Shown here: in pieces, positions 53,761 to 64,000 of the stretch
Layout of the letters: each line of letters begins with the position of its first letter
Numbering within the stretch: the stretch's first letter is position 1
NCBI GenBank assembly: GCA_039707655.1
Contig: CM077665.1
Location: forward strand, 311,488,486 to 311,552,485
Direction of reading: 5' to 3'
Length of the DNA stretch: 64,000 bases
Origin: Elymus sibiricus
Taxonomy: Eukaryota; Streptophyta; Magnoliopsida; Poales; Poaceae
Notes under the pieces: generated by a model
Database searches by the model: none
What the model was told of the DNA's origin: nothing
Seen by the model: only the letters and a program-made list of their open reading frames with translations
Translations under genes and position numbers: made by a program

Positions 53761-56700
53761 TGTGACACCCTGATTTTTGGCAACTTTTTGTTTTCGAAAT
53801 CTTTTTGGTTTTACTTGCATTTTGGTTGGTTTTTCAGTCAACTATGGACTTATGACTCCATGAATTTTTTTCCAAGTAACCCAAAACCCTCATCACCTTG
53901 CCAAAACTTTTCCACACCTCTCCTGGATCAATTTCCAATATTTAATCTTTTTCCATTAATTCTTTTCTTCCTTTGGGAAATTATGTCATCACTATGGGTT
54001 GTGAAGCAACCTATAGTTTGGATGATCAATAAAATCCCAAACTTTTGTCACACCTTCCTGTCATCATATAATCCCCATGATCTTCAAAAACATTCCATAG
54101 TCCAATACAAAATTTTGGCCAGAATAATTATTTTCTCTCTGGTCAGAATTGGCCCATTGTGAAGCAACCCTTATTTTCCTAGCTCAGAAAATTCCCAGTA
54201 AATTTCCTGAGATATTAGGGACCCTATATAGCCACAATATCCAAAAATATCATCCTGGCCAGTAAAATTTTTTAGCAGCAAAATTCTGACAAGTTTCTGC
54301 TCATTCCAAACCTCTGTGAAGGGAGTACTAGCTAGAGATGCACAATTGCTCTGAAATTTTTATGGCATGTGTGCACTACCAAATGACCTCCCTCCACCAA
54401 GTTTCATCATCAGGAGATTATCTAAATGAGTGCCACAAGCAGATCAAATTTCTGGACCAGTATGGCAGTTTGCACAGGAACTATATTCAAAACTTTTCTA
54501 AACCCTTTCAAATTTGGCCAGTTTATAGTACTTCCAACCTAGATCGCACCAGACATCTTCACTGGCTTCATCTCCAGCTCACCTCTCCTCCAGATCTCTC
54601 CCAAAGTTTCTGTCAGAAACTGTAGTTGAGGCTACCCTTCGAACCAGAGTGTATCTAGTCAAGCCAGTGGCACAAGCAGGCTAAGTGATCGAAGGTCGAC
54701 GCCGTGGACAAGGTGCGCCAGGCTTGCGTGGCCTCTTGGTGGCCGCACCCGTGGTGAGCACGGCATTGGCATGCCAGTGCGCGCGCTCTACACGGCGCCC
54801 ACGTCGGATGTGATCGCTCCGGCTACCCCGCGTGGCCCAGCCTTGTCCTAGCATGCCGACATCTTCCCCTCCTTCCACCTAGGCCACTCCAGAGCCTTCC
54901 CCTCGCCGGAATCGCCCTCACCGGCCGCCACCGCAACGCCGCACTATGACACCCGTGCGGCCACAGTGGCTGAGCCGCCGTCGTCTTCCTCCGCGTGCCG
55001 CCACTGCGCGCATTAACTCCTCTGCCCTCCTCCATCACTTCGCCCCGCCTCCCGACACCCAGCTCGCCGTCCTTGCCCCGGCGACGTGGCCACATCGCCG
55101 CCCGTTCTAGAGAGCTCGCCCGAGCTCCGCCCTTGCCTATAAAAGGCCGTGCCCGGTCTCTCTCAGCTCCTCACCTCTCTCCCTCCATCTCCAATCGACC
55201 TCCCGAGCAGCGAGCCACGGCCGAGAGGCCCTCTGGCCTCAAACCTTGCCGCAGATCCGCCGCCACCCGAGCTCTGCCTCCTCGCCATTCCACTCCTCCT
55301 CAGCCCCAACCAACTCAACCTTCGAACTCAGTGAACTTCCCTGGTCCTCCCCGAGCTCTTGCCCGCCCGGAATCCTGCCGGAATCGTTGCCGCCGACGAC
55401 GCCCGTAGCCTCCACCCGCCGGAGAAGAAGGGGGCGACGCCGTCCGGCCACCTTCCGACGATCCACGGGTACGGGCGTACTCGACGTCGTACGCTGGTTC
55501 CATTCCTGCCCTCGCCAGACCTCACCACCCACTCTATCGCCGGTGAGCGTCGTCGGAGCCCCGCCCTCTCTCTGCTTCCCTTCTCCCTTTCTTTTAAATC
55601 AACCGGAGGCCCCACCTGTCAGCGACTCACCCCGCGCGCCGAACCGTTTTAAGTGGAGGCGCCCCTCCACTTTACGTGTTCGACGTGGCCGACTGAGTAT
55701 TTTCTGATTTTTGTTTAAATTCCAGATTTGACCAGTAACTTTGACCTGCAATAACTTTTTAAATATAAGTCCAAATCCATTGATTCTTTTTGCATTGTGT
55801 TCGTCTTGAGCTCCTTTATTTGCTGATAAATTTTGGTATTTTTCTCTTACTCACAGAATTCCTGATGAATAAAAATGTGTTATGTGACATTTTCCTTTGC
55901 TATTTTAAAATATTTTCAGAAGGAAATCGTTGTGGTTTTGAAGACCAGGAGTTTGTGGACAACCCAACAGAGCAAGGCAAGCCAGGACCCCCATTTCGTG
56001 AAGCATTTCAATAGCATTGCATATTTCAATGCATTATGTTCATTTATTTGCTATATAATATTTTATAGTAATTAATTTAAATGCCTAGTTGCTGCCATCC
56101 TAATTATTGTGATAAACTACTATGTTTGTTAAATGAACTTAGTTGGTTGATCTTGAGTCACCTGTCCGGGCTTATCCGTGCTCTTTCACCGGTACCTCCA
56201 GACAGGGAGGGTTATGCGTGCGTGCTACCCTGATCAGGTAGGCGGCGATAACCCTGTGAGCCCAAATGAGTTCTGTGCCGGCGTCTCCGTTTGGGACAGT
56301 TTAGTTTGGCCACGACGGTCGCAGGTGTCACGAGGTGACACAGGGGCCACCCAGGGCAGGACTCCGGGGGAGGATGAATGCCGGTGGTACGATGGGAGAG
56401 TCACGAGTCAGGCAGGTTTCGTTGGAGCAATGCTGGTCTACCCGAATGGGATCACGAGGCTAGGTGCTCCATGGTGTGGGTAAAGTGCGCAACCTCTGCA
56501 GAGTGAAAAATCTATTCGAATAGCCGTGTCCACGGTATTGGACAGCCCGTCCAGACCTCACTAGGTGGTCAACCATAACAGTGTTAATAATGATGGGAGA
56601 ACTCGTCTTGTGTTCGGAAGTACTCGATGGCTTATGAGTATTCCGAGGGTTGTGAGACAACCCGAAAGAGAGTAAGTTGATAACTGATGACAGTAAGTGA

Positions 56701-57150
56701 ATTACTTAAGAATTTAACATGTTGATTGCCATGCTATTGTTTGCTGCATTACTTGGTTGTCGTGAGCTTGCGAGTACATTCAAAGTACTCACTTGGCGTA
56801 TCATGCCAGATGCAGGAGAAGCTGAGGACGGAGGTCCCGATGGTTCGTGCTACGCTAACTAGGCTGTGTCCTCAGTAGTGTCCCGGTGGATGGAGTTTCC
56901 GCTATGTTCCGCTACGCCGTAGAATTACTTAGTAGTTCCGAGGCCCTGCTATGTTTCATAAATAATGTAGATATTGTCATAGCACCAGGTGTGCCTTTGG
57001 CCTCGCTATCGATGTAAAATATGAGCTTGTACCCAAAGTTTATCAATAAAGTTCAGTTCAGTTCTGTTCCAAGTTGTTGTGTGTTTCCAGAAGACATGAT
57101 CTCTGGGTTGGAAACACTAGTAATCCGGTTCGCCGAGCCGGGGTGCCACA
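53761..57150 (+). mobile_element. 3' LTR of the chromovirus (3390 bp)
   Basis: It begins TGTGACACCCTGATTTTTGG and ends GGGGTGCCACA. The TATA box is at 55138-55145 and AATAAA at 57045-57050. Relative to the 5' LTR it lacks 49 bp at 56176, where the 5' LTR has two CCGTGC motifs (47031-47036 and 47080-47085) and this one has a single motif. Confidence 0.93.
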
Positions 57151-57205
57151 CCCAGGTAGGGTAGTGGTGGCCATTGAGGGCGAATGCCTCAAATTCTCTA
57201 GCCAT
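57151..57205 (-). pseudogene. copia gag, start
   Basis: The ATG is at 57203-57205 on the minus strand and is followed by AREFEAFALNGHHYPTW, the N-terminus of grass copia Gag. The chromovirus insertion cuts it at 57150, and the continuation is at 44618 leftwards. The TSD CCCAG is at 57151-57155. Confidence 0.75.
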
Positions 57206-58010
57206 CGATTACCAGAGATAATTAATTTACGATTAGTAAATTAAGGACCGTCATGGTTAGTGTTGTAATGAACTTAGCAAAATCAATGGGTATTCCAAGA
57301 AGTTAGATTGAAACCATTAGTGTGAACTTCAAATTATTAAGCATGACACCTTGTAGATACTTCCCAAAATAATTTTCGGGATCCATCTCTGAACACTAGA
57401 GAGTATAATCTGATGAAATCCGTAGATACTCACTCATAATGCCTTATGTCATGACTTAGTAAAATGTATGGGAGAGCACTTTGTAAAGCAATCATAATGT
57501 CAAAATGACAAAATGTAGGCTTTAATAGTAGTCATTGATAACCTTGTGATCCCAAAACATCAATTAGAAGGAATCACTTTGAATCTTGCATCCATATTTG
57601 CAAGAAATTGAACATCTCAATTGCAATAGACGTAATTAATTTTGACATGTGGCGAACATGGAAATACATTACAACATAGATAGATTCTGGAATACATGGT
57701 ACTCAATAGAAAAACAATACTGAAATAGATGTACTGAATTTAACAGATTCTAAAACAAGAATAAAATCATTGCTAGAAGTGTTGTTAGAACACTAATATG
57801 CTAAAAATATGAAAATATACTTAGCAATTAAGCAGGGGCCGGTGGTGGCCCACTAAGCATGCAAATGGGCCATCAGCCATCGCTAAAAAACCAGCCTGGT
57901 CAATTGGAGAGCGACCAGGCGCAAACCTAGCCATGTCTCAATCCCCTGACACTGGCGGAGACTCCTACGACCGCTTCATAAGCAGCGAGATGAGCTCCCG
58001 CCGCGCTCAT
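57206..58010 (-). other. Probable copia 5' leader, non-coding
   Basis: AT-rich sequence upstream of the gag ATG with no long open frame. The GC-rich end (57840-58010) has minus-strand exon-like text but no recognisable protein. I could not find the 5' LTR (expected to match 1737-1957) or a primer site here. Confidence 0.4.
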
Positions 58011-59421
58011 GTGGGATCGAGAAGGGACGTCTAGAGGGGGGTGAATAGATTACTTGACAAATTAAAAACCTAACCTTTTCCCAATTTTAATGGTTGGCAG
58101 ATTTTAGCAATTCTAACAAGTCGAGTGCACCCTACACACGCTAGTCAACAAGTATAGCAGCGGAAAGTAAAGACAAGCATATCTAAGAAGGAGTAGATAT
58201 AGGAAGATCAAACGCAATAGATGACATGCAGATTTTTCCTGTGGTTCTGATAGGTGGTGCTATCGTCCGTCCATGCTGATGGAGACTTCAACCCACGGAG
58301 GGTAGCGGTCGCGAGAGTCCACGGAGGGCTCCACCCGTTAGGGTCCATAAAGTAGCAACCTCGTCTATTCCATCACGGCTTCCGTCCACGAAGGACTAGC
58401 CTCACTATGGGTAGATCTTCATGAAGTAGGCGATCTCCTTGCTCGTACAAACTTCTTGGTTCAAATCCACAACACGAAGAAGGAGGCTCCCAAGCGACAC
58501 CTAACCAATCTAGGAGGCACCACCCTCCAAAAGGTAATAGATGTGGTAACAATGATGAACTCCTTGCTTTCGTGCTTCAAAAGATAGTCTCCTTAACACA
58601 CAATCACTCTCTTACATATTTGGCTTGGTAGAAGAGGTTTATTGGGTGGAAAGCAACTTGGGGAGGCTAGAAATCAATATTCATATGGTTGGAGTGGAAT
58701 GCCTTGATCTCAACACATGAGCAGGTGGTTCTCTCTCGGAAAAATGGATAGGGCAAGTGTAAATGTGCTCTGAGTGCTTCCTCTGCGAGTGAGAGGAGGT
58801 GGAGGGGTACATAGGCATCTCCAAAAATCTAACCGTTACAACATTATTGCCCAACTCAGTGACATCGGTCCAAAACTCGGTTTTACCGACTAGTGCAAAA
58901 TGTGGCAATTTTCGGCTTTTCGGTGAGACCGATAAAGAAATCGCGGTGGTACCGATTCTTGAAAACGGCTAACCACAAAGTTGGTCCAAAACTCGGTGAT
59001 ACCGATTCTCAAAACTCGATGGTACCAATTCTTGAAAATGGCTAACCAAAGAGTTGGTCCAAAACTCGGTTGGTCCGATTCTCAAAACTTGGTGGTACCG
59101 AGACCTTAGGGTTTGGCATGGGAATCTGTCTAAGTGAAACTCGGTAGGGCCGAATGGAAATTGTTGGTGGCACCGAATTTGGATATTTGGTTTTGGAGTT
59201 TGGACAGAATATTTGTGGGAGAATTTAATGTGTATTTTTGGTGGCTAATCTCTAAGTACTTGAGCAACCATATCATCATAGACACCTCATCCGCTTTTAA
59301 TAGTATTGGCTTTCCTATGGACTCAAAGTGATTTCTCAAATAGCGTAAAATGTAGAGTCTTCAAGCTTGTTGATTTTGCCAATATCATTCCATTTCTTCT
59401 TCTTCTCTCCTTGGGGGTTCT
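58011..59421. mobile_element. Unassigned LTR-like repeat segment
   Basis: It starts at the motif GGACGTCTAGAGGGGGGTGAATAG, which I recognise from abundant grass retrotransposons, and includes GTCCACGGAGGGCTCCACCCGT and an imperfect repeat (58850-59175). No coding region is credible. Whether it belongs to the copia element on its left or is a separate insertion is unclear. It is cut at 59421 by an Athila-type LTR. Confidence 0.4.
58850..59175. repeat. Imperfect repeats of CCAAAACTCGGTGGTACCGATTCT
   Basis: Units such as GGTCCAAAACTCGGT, GGTACCGATTCTTGAAAA and CGGCTAACCA recur about every 30-60 bases (near 58870, 58965, 58985, 59015, 59055 and 59090). They are diverged and non-coding. Similar accented repeats occur in LTRs of grass copia elements, from memory. 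Confidence 0.7.
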
Positions 59422-60367
59422 TGATAACCCACATATATAGGGGATCGCAATAGTTTTCGAGGGTAGAGTATTCAACCCAAATTTATAGATTCGACACAAG
59501 GGGAGCCAAAGAATACTTGAGAGTATTAGCAGTTGAGTTGTCAATTCAACCACACCTGGAGATTAAATATCTACAGCAGAGCGATCAGTAGCACAATAAT
59601 ATGATAGTTGATAGCAGTGGTGACAATAACAGTAGCGATAACAGTAGTAGCAATAGTTTTGTAGCAGTTGGAACAGCAGCAACAGCAATAGTAACTTAGC
59701 AAGAATAATAAGTGGAAATCTCGTAGGCACTGGATTGGTAACTCGTTGGATGATATTCGTCATGTAACAGTCATAACCTAGGGCGATACAAATCTAACTC
59801 CAGTTCAGCAATGTAATGTAGGCATGTATTACGGAAATAGTCATACGTGCTTATGGAAAAGAACTTGCATGACATCTTTTGTCCTACCCTCCCGTGGCAG
59901 CGGGGTCCATAAGGAAACTAAGGGATATTAAGGCCTCCTTTTAATAGAGAACCAGAAGAAAGCATTAACACATGGTGAATACATGAACTCCTCAAACTAT
60001 GGTCATCACCGCGAAGTATCCCAAATATTGTCACTGTGGGGTTGACGGATCATAACACGTAATAGGTGCATATGACTAGGCAAGATCGGATCAAGAGCAT
60101 GAATATAGAGATGATAACATAAACGGTTCAGATCTGAAATCATGGCTCTTGGGCCCTAGTGACAAGCATTAGGCATAGCAAAGTCATAGCAACATCAATC
60201 TTAGAACATAATGGATACTAGGGATCAAGCCCTAACAAAACTAACTCGATTACATGATGAATCTCATCCAACTCCTCACCGACCAGCAAGCCTACGAAGG
60301 AATTACTCACTCCCGGTGGGGAGCATCATGGAATTGGCGATGGAGAAAGGTTGGTGATGACGAAGAC
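59422..60367 (-). mobile_element. Athila-type LTR, interrupted at its right by a nested element
   Basis: It begins TGATAACCCACATATATAGGGG and aligns with 21450-22490 and 29733-30680, including the AACAGTAGC-rich tract and the CATGATGAATCTCATCCAACTCC segment. It stops at GACGAAGAC, where the Tat-type element begins. The remaining 450 or so bases and any internal region lie beyond the window. No primer site lies to its left, so it is either a 3' LTR or a solo LTR. Confidence 0.85.
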
Positions 60368-60913
60368 TGTTGGGGATATAACCCCGTGGTGAGACCCGCC
60401 CAGGAGGGACTGGGTCATGAGGTTGGCGGCTTAACAGTGAGGCCTTAAGCAGGCTGGAAGATCAAGACAAGGCCCGAAAGTGACTCGCCAGACGGGCTTG
60501 GCGGAGGCCCAGAGCCGGAGGCAACATGTGACCCGGAGGCGTAAGCCGTCGGGAGACGGCTTGCCAGACAAGGCAAAGATAGTCAGAGATAAGGTCGGTT
60601 ACTAGATGTAACCCGGCCCGGACTCTTGTAAGCCTAGGGCCTCGACCTGTGCATATAAAGGCGGGTTCCCTGGGCGGCTTAGGACACGAAACCTTTGATC
60701 GAGTACTAAGTCAAGCGAATCTGCTCCCTTGTAATCGATACCCAATCAATACAACTCAAAGCAGGACGTAGGCTATTACCTGCTTCAAGAGGGGCCGAAC
60801 CTGGGTAAACCTGTGTCTTTCGTCCCGATCAACACGTTCGAGTTAACCGCCGTAGCGATGGCTTCACCCCTAAGTCCTTGCACTAGGACATCTGCCGTGA
60901 TAAAACCACGACA
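60368..60913 (+). mobile_element. 5' LTR of the Tat-type element (546 bp)
   Basis: It begins TGTTGGGGATATAACCCCG and ends AAAACCACGACA. A TATAAA box lies at 60654-60659, followed by GGCGGGTTCCCTGGG. It shares GACTCTTGTAAGCCTAGGG and GAGGGGCCGAACCTGGGTAAA with the solo LTR at 5680. Confidence 0.88.
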
Positions 60914-60914
60914 G

Positions 60915-60932
60915 TTGGCGCCCACCGTGGGG
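60915..60932 (+). promoter_or_regulatory. Primer binding site of the Tat-type element
   Basis: TTGGCGCCCACCGTGGGG starts two bases after the LTR. The identity of the tRNA was not determined. Confidence 0.75.
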
Positions 60933-60942
60933 TAGATGCTCG

Positions 60943-61668
60943 GTGGTTTGGAGTACTCGAAGGGCTCTCTCCCAGGGATCAAGGGATACACCGTTTGGCA
61001 GGATGACCAAGAGTCGCTGTGGCAAGCTCTACATCGACGACGCCGGCTGGGGCCCCGAGGCCGACTCTATCGAGTACGGGTACCGGGTCCCCTTTGGCGG
61101 AATTCATGTTTTCATCGGCAAGATCGGCGGATCAAAGCCCGGGCCGGACATCTGCACCAACCTCGTCAAGTCGGCCCGGCGCGCGCGACCCGCCCGGATC
61201 AACCCAGGCCGGGAGCACGTCTTCGTCGGCTTCACCCAAGGCGCAGAACTTGAGGAAGGTTCTATGTCGCGAGAGGAAACCCTCATCTGCTCGGAGGATG
61301 GCTCCTCGAGCGGAGAGGCGGAATCAATCTACCAGCTTCATAACGGCGGGCTTGGGGGCTATTTTGAGGATTAGAATGACTCGGAGCCCTATGAGCCGCC
61401 GAGCCAAGCCGCCGTCTTCATGGCTGGATCGGCGCCGGCTCCTGGCAGCACGACAGCCGGGACAGTGGTCGCCGGCGTGGCAGGGTCCGGATCAACCAGG
61501 CCGCCGGCTCAAGTTTTGCTGGATCTGATGAACGTGCTTACAACTCTAATGGGAACTGAGGTCACGGCGGAAAACCAAGCAAACCGAAACGTGGAGATCG
61601 CGAGGTTGAAGGACCACATGACCAGGGCCCAGGAAGATCAACACATTGCAGGCTTAGATGGATGCTGA
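60943..61668 (+). pseudogene. Leader/N-terminal gag ORF of the Tat-type element
   Basis: One frame, broken by TAG at 61372-61374, encodes KLYIDDAGWGPEADSIEYGYRVPFGGIHVFIGKIGG, GREHVFVGFTQGAELEEG and then PPAQVLLDLMNVLTTLMGTEV. A frameshift near 61655 leads into the main gag frame (61658 on). The conserved first part recurs at 12390-12530. The role is unknown; in this lineage it forms the N-terminal extension of Gag or a separate leader protein. Confidence 0.6.
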
Positions 61669-64000
61669 GTCGGAGTGTCTCAGGGCTGAAGCTTTTCGCC
61701 TTAATCTGGATCAACAAGCCTCAGATGCAGTTTTCTAGATGAGGCATCAGACCCGCCTGCTTGATCAGTATGAGCCCAGAAATCTTTTTAACACCCCGGG
61801 AGCAAGGCCAAACGCGCCGCTTGCCATGAATCGAACGGCGGAGGTGCCTGGGAGCAGGGCGGCGACTCAGCATCGGTAGCCAGACCCGCCCCACAGGAAC
61901 CAGACCTCGCCGCAGCATTTTCTGACACCGCCTGGTCATTACTCTAACCCGGCGGAGAACATGGTAGCAGCGGCCGCTAGGCTCAATGCGCTCCCCCTTG
62001 CTGTGGGAACACGTTTCGCTGAAGAGGCAAGGAATGCCATTGGGTATTTGCAGACATCAGTGGCTTAGCAGGAGAAGTACACTTACAGCCGGAGTCGTGT
62101 GCACTCAACCCCCATCCCAAGCCGCAGTTATAGCCGGTGTTTGGAATCCCCGGCAGTTTCTAGCAGTGAGCGACGTCGAAACCCGCCCCATGATGACCCG
62201 CCCATTGTCAATGCTCAGGAAATTGTAGATCATGCCAGAGCTCAGCGTGAGGCGGCAGCGGCCGCGGCGGCTTACCAAGAATTGCCCCCAGTAACACCTT
62301 CCACTTTGGTGGGAGCCGGAGTCACCTCCAGAGCTGTGGGAGTGCCGTGTTTAGCACCGGCTCTACGGAACGAGCGCCTGCCAAAGGATTTTAAGGGCCC
62401 GCGCAAGGTACCTAATTATACAACTGATCTGCCTCCAGAAGCCTGGATCGAGAGTTATGAGCTAGCCATGGAGATGTTGGATGCTAGTGATGCAGTCTGT
62501 GCTAAGTACTTCATCATGATGTTGGAAGGACCGGCTCGTACATGGTTAAAGGGTTTGCCACCCAATACCATTAATTCCTGGGCCGAGTTGAAGGCAAGGT
62601 TCATCAAAAAAATTCAAGGGACGTGCAAGAAGCCTATGACGATTGTCGATCTGGATCATTGCGTGCAGCGTGAGGATGAGTCGGCCCATCATTGGGTCCG
62701 GCGGGTCTCAACCATTATCCATTCATCTGACAATATCACGGCGGCTCAGGTGGTTCTAATTCTGGAGAAGAATTGTCACTTTTTGCCCCTTAAGCAGAAG
62801 CTTGGACGGCTCAAGCGTTCTTGCCAGGACATGGGCGAGCTCATGGCGGCTCTCACCAAATATGCAGACTCTGACAACACGAAGGATCCTGGGTCTGATG
62901 ATGAGAAATCGGCTAAGGGCAAGAAGAATGGCAACGGCAAGGGTCAGTAGCAAAACGGGGCAGGAAATAACAATCCAGGCAATGGCGGTAAACGGAAGCA
63001 TCCGGACGGCGGGTCAGATTTGGTAGCCAATACTAACACTGGGAACAACCGTGTCAAGGGTAACGGTAAACCACCTTTCGGTAAAAATAAGCCTTTCAAC
63101 ATGGAAGCAATGCTTGATGACCCCTGCCCGAAGCATAGCCTGACCAACAAGCCATCCACTCATGCTTGGAAGGATTGCTATATCATGCGGGAGTTCTGGA
63201 ACTACAGCCTTAACCAGCATCATGGTAACGGCAATGGACCGCCCGGTGGGTCAAGGTCCGGCTCTCATGGGTTCGGCTTTGGTGCATGCGGCTCAAACTC
63301 TGGTTATCAAGGTCAAGGTAACCATGGAGGTTATAATCAACAGTCTGGCAATGGTGGTCAGTAGCAAAAAAACCAATCAGGGTATCAGAGTAACCCAAAG
63401 CAGCTTAATGGAGGCCAGTATCACGTTTTCACAACAAGCCTTGATAAGCGTGATCAGAAAGTGCGCAAGCGGGCGGTTAACGCAGCCATGCCGGCTCTTC
63501 CGCAGTACTTAAAGTGGTCTGAATACACAATATCATGGAGCAGGGAGGATCACCCGCCATGAGTTGATAACCCGGGGCATTTGGCCCTTGTGGTAGCCCC
63601 TCAGGTAGGAGGCTACGTGTTCACCAAGGTGCTGATGGATGGTGGCAGCAGCATCAACATACTGTACTATGACACTTTTCGTCGGATGAACCTGGTTGAC
63701 AAGGATCTCAAGCCGTCGTCCACAGTTTTTCACGGTGTGGTGCCCGGCAAATCAGCTTATCCAGTAGGGAAAATTGCCCTTGAGGTAGCCTTTGGTGATG
63801 AGTTCAACTACAGGGTGGAGACCTTGTGGTTCGAGGTGGTTAAGATCAAGAGCCCATATCATGCTCTGTTTGGACGGCCGGCTTATGCCAAGTTCATGGC
63901 CCGGCCTTGTTATGTTTACATGCAGCTCAAGATGCCCGGTCTGAATGGGACGATTACAGTGCATGGTGATCGGAAGATTGCTCTTGAGTGCGAGGAAGGC
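61658..64000 (+). pseudogene. Tat-type gag and protease (5' part, runs off the window)
   Basis: One frame runs from 61658 to the window end with six in-frame stops (TAG near 61736, 61876, 62066, 62948 and 63362; TGA 63560). The gag core is clear: RLPKDFKGPRKVPNYTTDLPPEAWIESYELAMEML, FIMMLEGPARTWLKGLPP, WAELKARFIKKIQGT and HHWVRRVSTIIH. A knuckle-like CPKH..W.DCYIM follows, with Gly/Asn/Gln-rich linkers. The protease site VLMDGGSSINILY lies at about 63629-63667. Most stops sit where CAG (Gln) would be expected. Confidence 0.82.

Larger units (their letters stand above)
44619..57150 (+). mobile_element. Tekay/Del-type chromovirus (Ty3/gypsy), 12.5 kb
   Basis: A complete structure: LTRs 44619-48054 and 53761-57150, TSD CCCAG on both sides (44614-44618, 57151-57155), primer site, accessory ORF, gag, protease, RT, RNase H, integrase, chromodomain-like tail and polypurine tract. 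The order and the C-terminal chromodomain define a chromovirus; long LTRs fit the Tekay/Del clade. The coding region has six in-frame stops and two single-base frameshifts but no large deletion. The LTRs differ by only a few percent by eye, so it is one of the younger insertions here. Confidence 0.93.
1737..57205 (-). mobile_element. Ty1/copia retrotransposon, minus strand, split by three large insertions
   Basis: Four separated segments form one copia element in 3' to 5' order: LTR 1737-1957, RNase H end 1958-2565, RNase H/RT/integrase 16247-19097, gag 44198-44618, and the gag start 57151-57205. Continuity is best shown at the gag junction, where the N-terminal motif ALNGHHYPTW at the right of the chromovirus is followed by a matching continuation at its left, with a CCCAG duplication on each side. 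The coding region is heavily decayed. I did not find the 5' LTR; it should lie right of 57205 and may be lost or outside the window. Confidence 0.7.
60368..64000 (+). mobile_element. Tat-type gypsy element, 5' part (continues beyond the window)
   Basis: A 546-bp LTR, primer site, leader ORF, gag and the start of protease are present. It inserted in an Athila-type LTR; AAGAC at 60363-60367 is the candidate TSD, with its partner outside the window. It is related to the solo LTR at 5680-6224, and more distantly to the Tat-like array at 11626-16246. Confidence 0.85.

Noticed and set aside
57840..58010. GC-rich patch considered as the exon of a host gene
   Set aside because: No splice-flanked coding pattern or recognisable protein was found, and the surroundings are retroelement leader sequence.

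Overview
The window looks like intergenic DNA from a large grass genome, most likely a Triticeae species (wheat, Aegilops, barley or rye). I base this on LTR families I recognise from memory, such as the Athila-type LTR starting TGATACGTC (Sabrina/WHAM-like). I found no host gene, tRNA, rRNA or CRISPR array. Almost every base can be assigned to transposable elements, most of them nested inside each other and decayed by stop codons and frameshifts. Family names are from memory; the structural calls (TG..CA ends, target-site duplications or TSDs, primer binding sites or PBSs, catalytic motifs) are read from the sequence.

Layout. (1) 1-429 is an unassigned CpG-rich block. 430-1736 is the 3' internal part of an Athila-type element on the minus strand, carrying a 181-bp hAT-like MITE (608-788). 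(2) A minus-strand Ty1/copia element forms the backbone: its 3' LTR is 1737-1957, and its coding region is scattered over 1958-2565, 16247-19097, 44198-44618 and 57151-57205 (gag start) by three large insertions. (3) Insertion A (2566-16246) is a tandem array of a Tat-like gypsy element. It holds a second tandem gypsy array (2972-11299), which holds a solo LTR (5680-6224). (4) Insertion B (19098-44197) is an L1-type LINE of about 7.1 kb. Its ORF1 is split by two LTR elements: an Athila-type element on the minus strand (21450-31141, TSD ATGGA) and a related plus-strand element (31396-39716). The ORF1 reading frame resumes across both. (5) Insertion C (44619-57150, TSD CCCAG) is a nearly complete Tekay/Del-type chromovirus with 3.4-kb LTRs, an upstream accessory ORF, gag, protease, RT, RNase H, integrase and a chromodomain-like tail. 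(6) 57206-59421 holds copia leader and other repeat sequence; 59422-60367 is an Athila-type LTR broken by a Tat-type gypsy element (60368 to beyond 64000).

How the parts relate. Only the Tekay-type element and the right-edge Tat-type element look close to complete. Their polyproteins are broken mainly by stops that single C-to-T or G-to-A changes can explain, often in CAG/CTG contexts, as expected from decay under cytosine methylation. Other elements are deletion derivatives: one gypsy unit has pol without gag, its tandem neighbour has gag without pol, and both Athila-type elements lack RT and integrase. The main leads for new biology are the accessory ORF upstream of gag in the chromovirus (48221-49057) and the uninterrupted 307-codon ORF of the minus-strand Athila-type element (25063-25986). 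I see no evidence of a novel defence or regulatory system.
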